The notes beneath the pieces are model-generated. The model was given only the letters and a program-made list of their open reading frames with translations, was not told where the DNA came from and searched no databases. This document shows positions 60,213 through 64,000 of a DNA stretch of 64,000 nt, piece after piece. Positions within the stretch are counted from its first letter, which is position 1. Every line of letters begins with the position of its first letter. A program made the translations under genes and the position numbers. Origin of the DNA: an uncultured Collinsella sp. (GTDB lineage: Bacteria; Actinomycetota; Coriobacteriia; Coriobacteriales; Coriobacteriaceae); the NCBI GenBank assembly GCA_902491345.1, contig CABUHI010000003.1:1-64000 (forward strand), in the 5' to 3' direction.

Positions 60213-62237
60213 ATGCGTCAATTTAAGACCGAGAGCAAAAAACTGCTCGACCTCATGATCAACTCCATCTACACCAATAAGGAAATCTTCCTGCGCGAGC
60301 TTATCTCTAACGCGAGCGACGCCGTCGACAAGCTCAACTTTAAGAGTCTGCAGGACCCGAGCGTCAAGATCGACCAGGGCGACCTGGCCATTCGCGTCTC
60401 CTTTGATAAAGACGCCCGCACCATTACCATCTCGGATAACGGCATTGGCATGACCGCCGAGGAGCTCGAGCGCAACCTAGGCACTATCGCTCATTCCGGC
60501 TCCGAGGAGTTTAAGACCGAGAACGCCGAGCAGCAGGGTTCGGATGTCGACATCATCGGCCAGTTTGGCGTGGGCTTCTACTCGGCTTTTATGGTCGCCA
60601 GCCATGTGAAGGTCGTCAGCCGCGCCTACGGCGAGGATGTCGCCCATGTGTGGGAATCCGACGGTCTTGAGGGCTACACCATCGAGGACGGCGAGCGCGC
60701 CGAGCACGGTACCGATGTCATCCTGACGCTGCGCGAGAACGAGAAGCTCGACGCCGACGGCGAGGCCGAGACCTACGATCGCTTCCTGACCGAGTGGGGC
60801 CTCAAGAGCCTGATTCAGCAGTACAGCAACTATGTGCGCTACCCGATTCAGATGATGGTGTCCAAGAGCCGCCAGAAACCCAAGCCCGAGGACGCCGGCG
60901 ACGATTACAAGCCCGAGTACGAGGACTACCAGGAGCTTGAGACCGTCAACTCCATGACGCCGATCTGGAAAAAGCGCAGCTCCGATGTCGAGCAGAAGGA
61001 CTACGACGAGTTCTACAAGTCCACGTTCCACGACTTTGACGATCCGGCGCGCACCATCAGCTTCCACGCCGAGGGTACGCTCGAGTACGACGCACTGCTG
61101 TTTGTGCCAGGTCGCGCGCCGTTCGATCTGTACAGCAAAGATTACGAGAAGGGCCTGTCGCTCTACAGCTCCAACGTCCTGATTATGGAGAAGTGCGACG
61201 ACCTGCTGCCCGACTACTACAACTTTGTCCGCGGCGTCGTGGATTCCGCCGACGTGTCGCTTAACATCTCGCGCGAGACGCTGCAGCAGAACCGTCAGCT
61301 CAAGGCCATCGCCAAGCGTGTGGAAAAGAAGATTACCGCCGACCTTGAGGATATGCGCGACAACGACCGCGAGGCCTACGAGAAGTTCTTTGAGAACTTT
61401 GGCCGCGGCCTTAAGTACGGCATCTACTCGAGCTATGGCATGAAGGCCGATGAGCTTGCCGACCTGCTGCTGTTCTGGTCTGCCAAGGAACAGAAGATGA
61501 TTACCCTGGCCGAGTATGCCAAGGGCATGCCCGAGGATCAGAAGGCCATCTACTACGCCGCCGGCGATTCGCGTGAGCGCTTGGCCAAGATGCCCGTGGT
61601 AAAGGGCGTGCTCGACCGCGGCTATGACGTGCTGCTGCTGACGCAGGATGTGGATGAGTTCACGTTCCAGGCTATGCGTGAGTACGTTGCCGCCGATATG
61701 CCCAAGATCTACGAGGACGATGCTGCCCGCGAGGCTGCCGAGAAGGCCGTGGCCGACGGTGCCGAGCCCGAGGTCGAGGATCGTCATCTGGAGCTCAAGA
61801 ACGTTGCGACTGGCGATCTTGATCTGGCGACCGAGGACGAGAAGAAGGAGGCCGAGGACGCCACCAAGGAGAACGAGGACCTCTTTAGCGCTATGAAGGA
61901 GGCACTCGGTGACAAGGTCGAGAAAGTTGCCGTCTCCGCACGCCTGACCGATGCCCCCGCTTGCATCACCACCGAGGGCCCGCTATCGCTCGAGATGGAG
62001 AAGGTGCTCCAGAAGGGACCCGAGGGCGCGCCCGACGACATGCCCAAGAGCCAGCGCGTGCTCGAGCTCAACGCCAAGCACCCGGTCTTTGACAAGCTTG
62101 TCTCTGCCCAGAAGGCAGGCGACGCCGACAAGATCAAGCAGTACTCCGGTCTGCTCTATGACCAGGCCCTGCTGGTCGAGGGCATCCTCCCCGAGGACCC
62201 CGTTGCCTTCGCAGCAGCTGTTTGCAACTTGATGTAG
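60213..62237 (+). CDS. htpG: chaperone HtpG (Hsp90)
   Basis: ATP-dependent chaperone. The 674-residue protein has the N-terminal GHKL ATPase (ELISNASDAVDKL, ISDNGIGMT, GQFGVGFYSAFMV), a middle domain with NISRETLQQNRQL, and a C-terminal dimerisation domain. It is longer than E. coli HtpG (624). The extra length is partly an acidic stretch near residues 505-560 (DGAEPEVEDRHLELK, ATEDEKKEAEDATKENED). There is no MEEVD tail, as expected in bacteria. AAAGGA precedes the ATG. Confidence 0.96.
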   Translation: MRQFKTESKKLLDLMINSIYTNKEIFLRELISNASDAVDKLNFKSLQDPSVKIDQGDLAIRVSFDKDARTITISDNGIGMTAEELERNLGTIAHSGSEEFKTENAEQQGSDVDIIGQFGVGFYSAFMVASHVKVVSRAYGEDVAHVWESDGLEGYTIEDGERAEHGTDVILTLRENEKLDADGEAETYDRFLTEWGLKSLIQQYSNYVRYPIQMMVSKSRQKPKPEDAGDDYKPEYEDYQELETVNSMTPIWKKRSSDVEQKDYDEFYKSTFHDFDDPARTISFHAEGTLEYDALLFVPGRAPFDLYSKDYEKGLSLYSSNVLIMEKCDDLLPDYYNFVRGVVDSADVSLNISRETLQQNRQLKAIAKRVEKKITADLEDMRDNDREAYEKFFENFGRGLKYGIYSSYGMKADELADLLLFWSAKEQKMITLAEYAKGMPEDQKAIYYAAGDSRERLAKMPVVKGVLDRGYDVLLLTQDVDEFTFQAMREYVAADMPKIYEDDAAREAAEKAVADGAEPEVEDRHLELKNVATGDLDLATEDEKKEAEDATKENEDLFSAMKEALGDKVEKVAVSARLTDAPACITTEGPLSLEMEKVLQKGPEGAPDDMPKSQRVLELNAKHPVFDKLVSAQKAGDADKIKQYSGLLYDQALLVEGILPEDPVAFAAAVCNLM

Positions 62238-62267
62238 TTCGGGGATACGGCACCGTAACTAGATTAG

Positions 62268-62337
62268 AACGAGAGTGGATAATCTCCCACTTTTGGCTCG
62301 AATGCGGGCTTGAAGTGGGAGATTTTCCACTCTCGTT
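62268..62337. repeat. 70-bp hairpin element (25-bp arms)
   Basis: AACGAGAGTGGA and AATCTCCCACTT pair with AAGTGGGAGATT and TCCACTCTCGTT, with one T-T mismatch and a 20-nt loop. It is 30 bp after the htpG stop. The run of T after the right arm is short (GTTTCCTTTT), so it could also end htpG. Confidence 0.75.
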
Positions 62338-62353
62338 TCCTTTTGATTGCTCC

Positions 62354-62426
62354 CTTGGGGACGGAGGAAAACGGATCAACGAGGGGGTCGGTCTGATCAG
62401 GTGATCCGTTTTCCTCCGTCCCTAAG
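62354..62426. repeat. 73-bp hairpin element (25-bp arms)
   Basis: GGGACGGAGGAAAACGGATCA (62358-62378) is exactly inverted at 62402-62422; a few further flanking bases also pair. It lies 16 bp after the previous hairpin. It starts with the same GGGAC end as other repeats in this window (44108, 60015). Confidence 0.75.
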
Positions 62427-62609
62427 AGATCAATTATTTGTCGGGGTTGTGGTTTTGTGACCTGCTGAAATTTAGGATACTGTACAACTGTACGCTAACT
62501 CATCTTCGTAGTATATTGCTACCCGCAAAAGTCAATACCATTGTGCTCCGAGACGCTAAAGCGCCTACGTACAATGGTTGTCGATAGTACGATTCGATTT
62601 AACGACAGG

Positions 62610-64000
62610 ATGGATGGTCCAAGCGTGAGTCTCGGCAGCAAACTATCCAATGCAAAGGTGTCCTTTGCGATATTTAAGCGCGACATTAAGCGACTGCTTG
62701 TGAACCCCGTCGCCTTGGTGGTTACCCTCGGCGTGTGCGTTATTCCCTCGCTGTATGCCTGGTACAACATCGTGGCGAACTGGGATCCGTACGGAAACAC
62801 CCAGGGTATCAAGATTGCCATCGCGAACAACGATCAGGGCACCCAAAACGACTTGGTGGGTGAGCTCAACGCGGGCGATAAGGTCGTCGATCAGCTCAAG
62901 GAGAACGATCAGCTGGGCTGGACCTTCGTCGATTCGGCGGCCGATGCCAAGGAGGGCGTCGAGAGCGGTGAGTACTATGCGGCCATCGTAATCCCCAAGA
63001 ACTTCTCGGATAACCTGGTTTCGATGCTCGACGGCAACTACCATCAGCCCAAGCTTACGTACTACGTCAATGAGAAGAAGAGCGCCATTGCACCCAAGGT
63101 TACCGACACCGGTGCAAGCACCATCGAGAAGCAGATCAACTCGGAATTTGTCTCCACGGTGGGCGAGACCGTTGCCGGTATCGCCAAGGATGCCGGTGTC
63201 GATTTAAAGGACAAGGCAACCCAGACTCAGGACTCGCTGGCAAGTTCGGTGTCCGAGGCATCCGATACCTTGGGCGAGGTGCGCGATTCGATTGGCGACA
63301 TGAATGCCGCCATCGATAAGACGAGTGGCGCTATCGCCTCGGCTGATGCGGCACTTGCCGGCATGCAGGGTCAGGCGCCGTCACTGACGCAAGCGATCTC
63401 TCAGGGCAACGACCTGCTGGGTGAAGCTCGCACCACGGCGGGCAACTCTATCGCCTCGCTCTCCAAGGCGCTCTCGGAAGGCAGCCTTGCGCTCACCAAG
63501 ACGTCGGCCTCCGCGAACGCTGCCATCGGCAAGCTGACGGGCACGGTCACATCTACGACCACCCGTATCGACAACTCGCTCGAGTCTCTCCAAGCGACGA
63601 TCGACCACAATAAGGCCGTTATCGGGCACTTGGAGATTCTCGCCAATGACACGTCGACAGGTTCCGAGGAAATTGACGCGCGCATTGTATCGACCATCAA
63701 TACGCTCCGTGAGCAGAACGAGAAGCTGCAGAGCATCAAGGACGGTCTGTCCGCGCAGTCGAGCGCCATGGCGAATGACGCCGCGGCTGTTTCGGGTGCC
63801 AGCGACGCTATCAATAACGCAATTCAGACCGGTGCGACCAACCTTGGCCAGGCCCAGACGGACCTGGGTCAAAACGCGCTGCCGAAGGCCTCGAGCGCGC
63901 TCGATTCCTTTGCCGCCGTCTCGGGTGATTTGACGGGTATCGTATCTGGCCTCACGCCCACGATTGCAAGCGCGCGCGGTACGCTTTCGCAGCTTAACGC
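62610..64000 (+). CDS. YhgE/Pip family membrane protein, 3' end outside window
   Basis: The first ~463 residues of a YhgE/Pip-domain protein. SLGSKLSNAKVSFAIFKRD leads into the first membrane helix (VALVVTLGVCVIPSLYAWYN), followed by the family's NWDPYGNTQGIKIAIAN. A long coiled-coil-like external region rich in Ala, Ser and Asp follows (LSSVSEASDTLGEVRDS-like heptads). Full proteins end with five or six helices of ABC-2 type, beyond the window. The family includes phage-infection protein and ESX-associated exporters. The ATG at 62610 lacks a good RBS; a GTG at 62625 is the alternative. Confidence 0.85.
   Translation, partial: MDGPSVSLGSKLSNAKVSFAIFKRDIKRLLVNPVALVVTLGVCVIPSLYAWYNIVANWDPYGNTQGIKIAIANNDQGTQNDLVGELNAGDKVVDQLKENDQLGWTFVDSAADAKEGVESGEYYAAIVIPKNFSDNLVSMLDGNYHQPKLTYYVNEKKSAIAPKVTDTGASTIEKQINSEFVSTVGETVAGIAKDAGVDLKDKATQTQDSLASSVSEASDTLGEVRDSIGDMNAAIDKTSGAIASADAALAGMQGQAPSLTQAISQGNDLLGEARTTAGNSIASLSKALSEGSLALTKTSASANAAIGKLTGTVTSTTTRIDNSLESLQATIDHNKAVIGHLEILANDTSTGSEEIDARIVSTINTLREQNEKLQSIKDGLSAQSSAMANDAAAVSGASDAINNAIQTGATNLGQAQTDLGQNALPKASSALDSFAAVSGDLTGIVSGLTPTIASARGTLSQLN

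Overview
The window looks like the chromosome of a Coriobacteriia member, most likely Collinsella or a close relative. This is inferred from the high GC content, the gene families and the gene order; no database search was made. It carries mostly core genes in many short operons on both strands, six tRNA genes at visible promoters, and a complete-looking Tad/Flp pilus locus.

Layout: 0-2.3 kb has an HNH nuclease, a small zinc-ribbon protein, a DUF5710 protein and tRNA-Val. 2.6-9.2 kb has an EamA transporter, a DUF4012 membrane protein, glmM and an M32 carboxypeptidase. 9.3-13.4 kb is pheST behind a T-box. 13.5-16.4 kb is an ECF-type nickel/cobalt importer preceded by a NikR-like operator. 16.4-20.2 kb has a phospholipase C-like protein, a nuclease-like gene broken by one TGA, and pyk. 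20.5-24.8 kb has a P-type Ca2+ ATPase with a structured leader, then rsgA. 25.0-34.6 kb is the Tad pilus locus. 34.7-35.4 kb has a toxin-antitoxin-like pair and tRNA-Phe. 35.9-46.4 kb is housekeeping: a GH5 homologue lacking its acid/base residue, rsmI, metG, rsmA, tatD, tRNA-Leu, an SPFH protein, rlmH, proC and serS. 46.4-47.7 kb holds three tRNA-Arg(ACG) genes. 47.7-64 kb has a large TPR-like protein, tRNA-Ser, a D,D-carboxypeptidase divergent from a VanRS-like pair, pstB with a PhoPR-like pair, a Wzz/CpsD/CpsB cassette, a GNAT protein, htpG and the start of a YhgE/Pip protein.

The most unusual feature is a module found after every plus-strand tRNA gene (Phe, Leu, Arg x3 and, shortened, Ser). 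Each tRNA is followed by its terminator. Next comes an antisense copy of a tRNA 3' end that has the same T-loop as that tRNA and, in most cases, runs exactly 16 nt further to CCA. An array of small hairpins with GNA loops follows. Then, 186-190 bp from the first, comes a second sense copy of that tRNA's own 3' end plus terminator, with the breakpoint always in the T-loop. I know of no described element with this structure.

A second candidate is the 5' leader of the P-type ATPase. A 7-nt hairpin loop there is perfectly complementary to the apical loop of a second hairpin that overlaps the ribosome binding site, and a mutually exclusive alternative stem exists. This is riboswitch-like architecture that I cannot assign to a known class.
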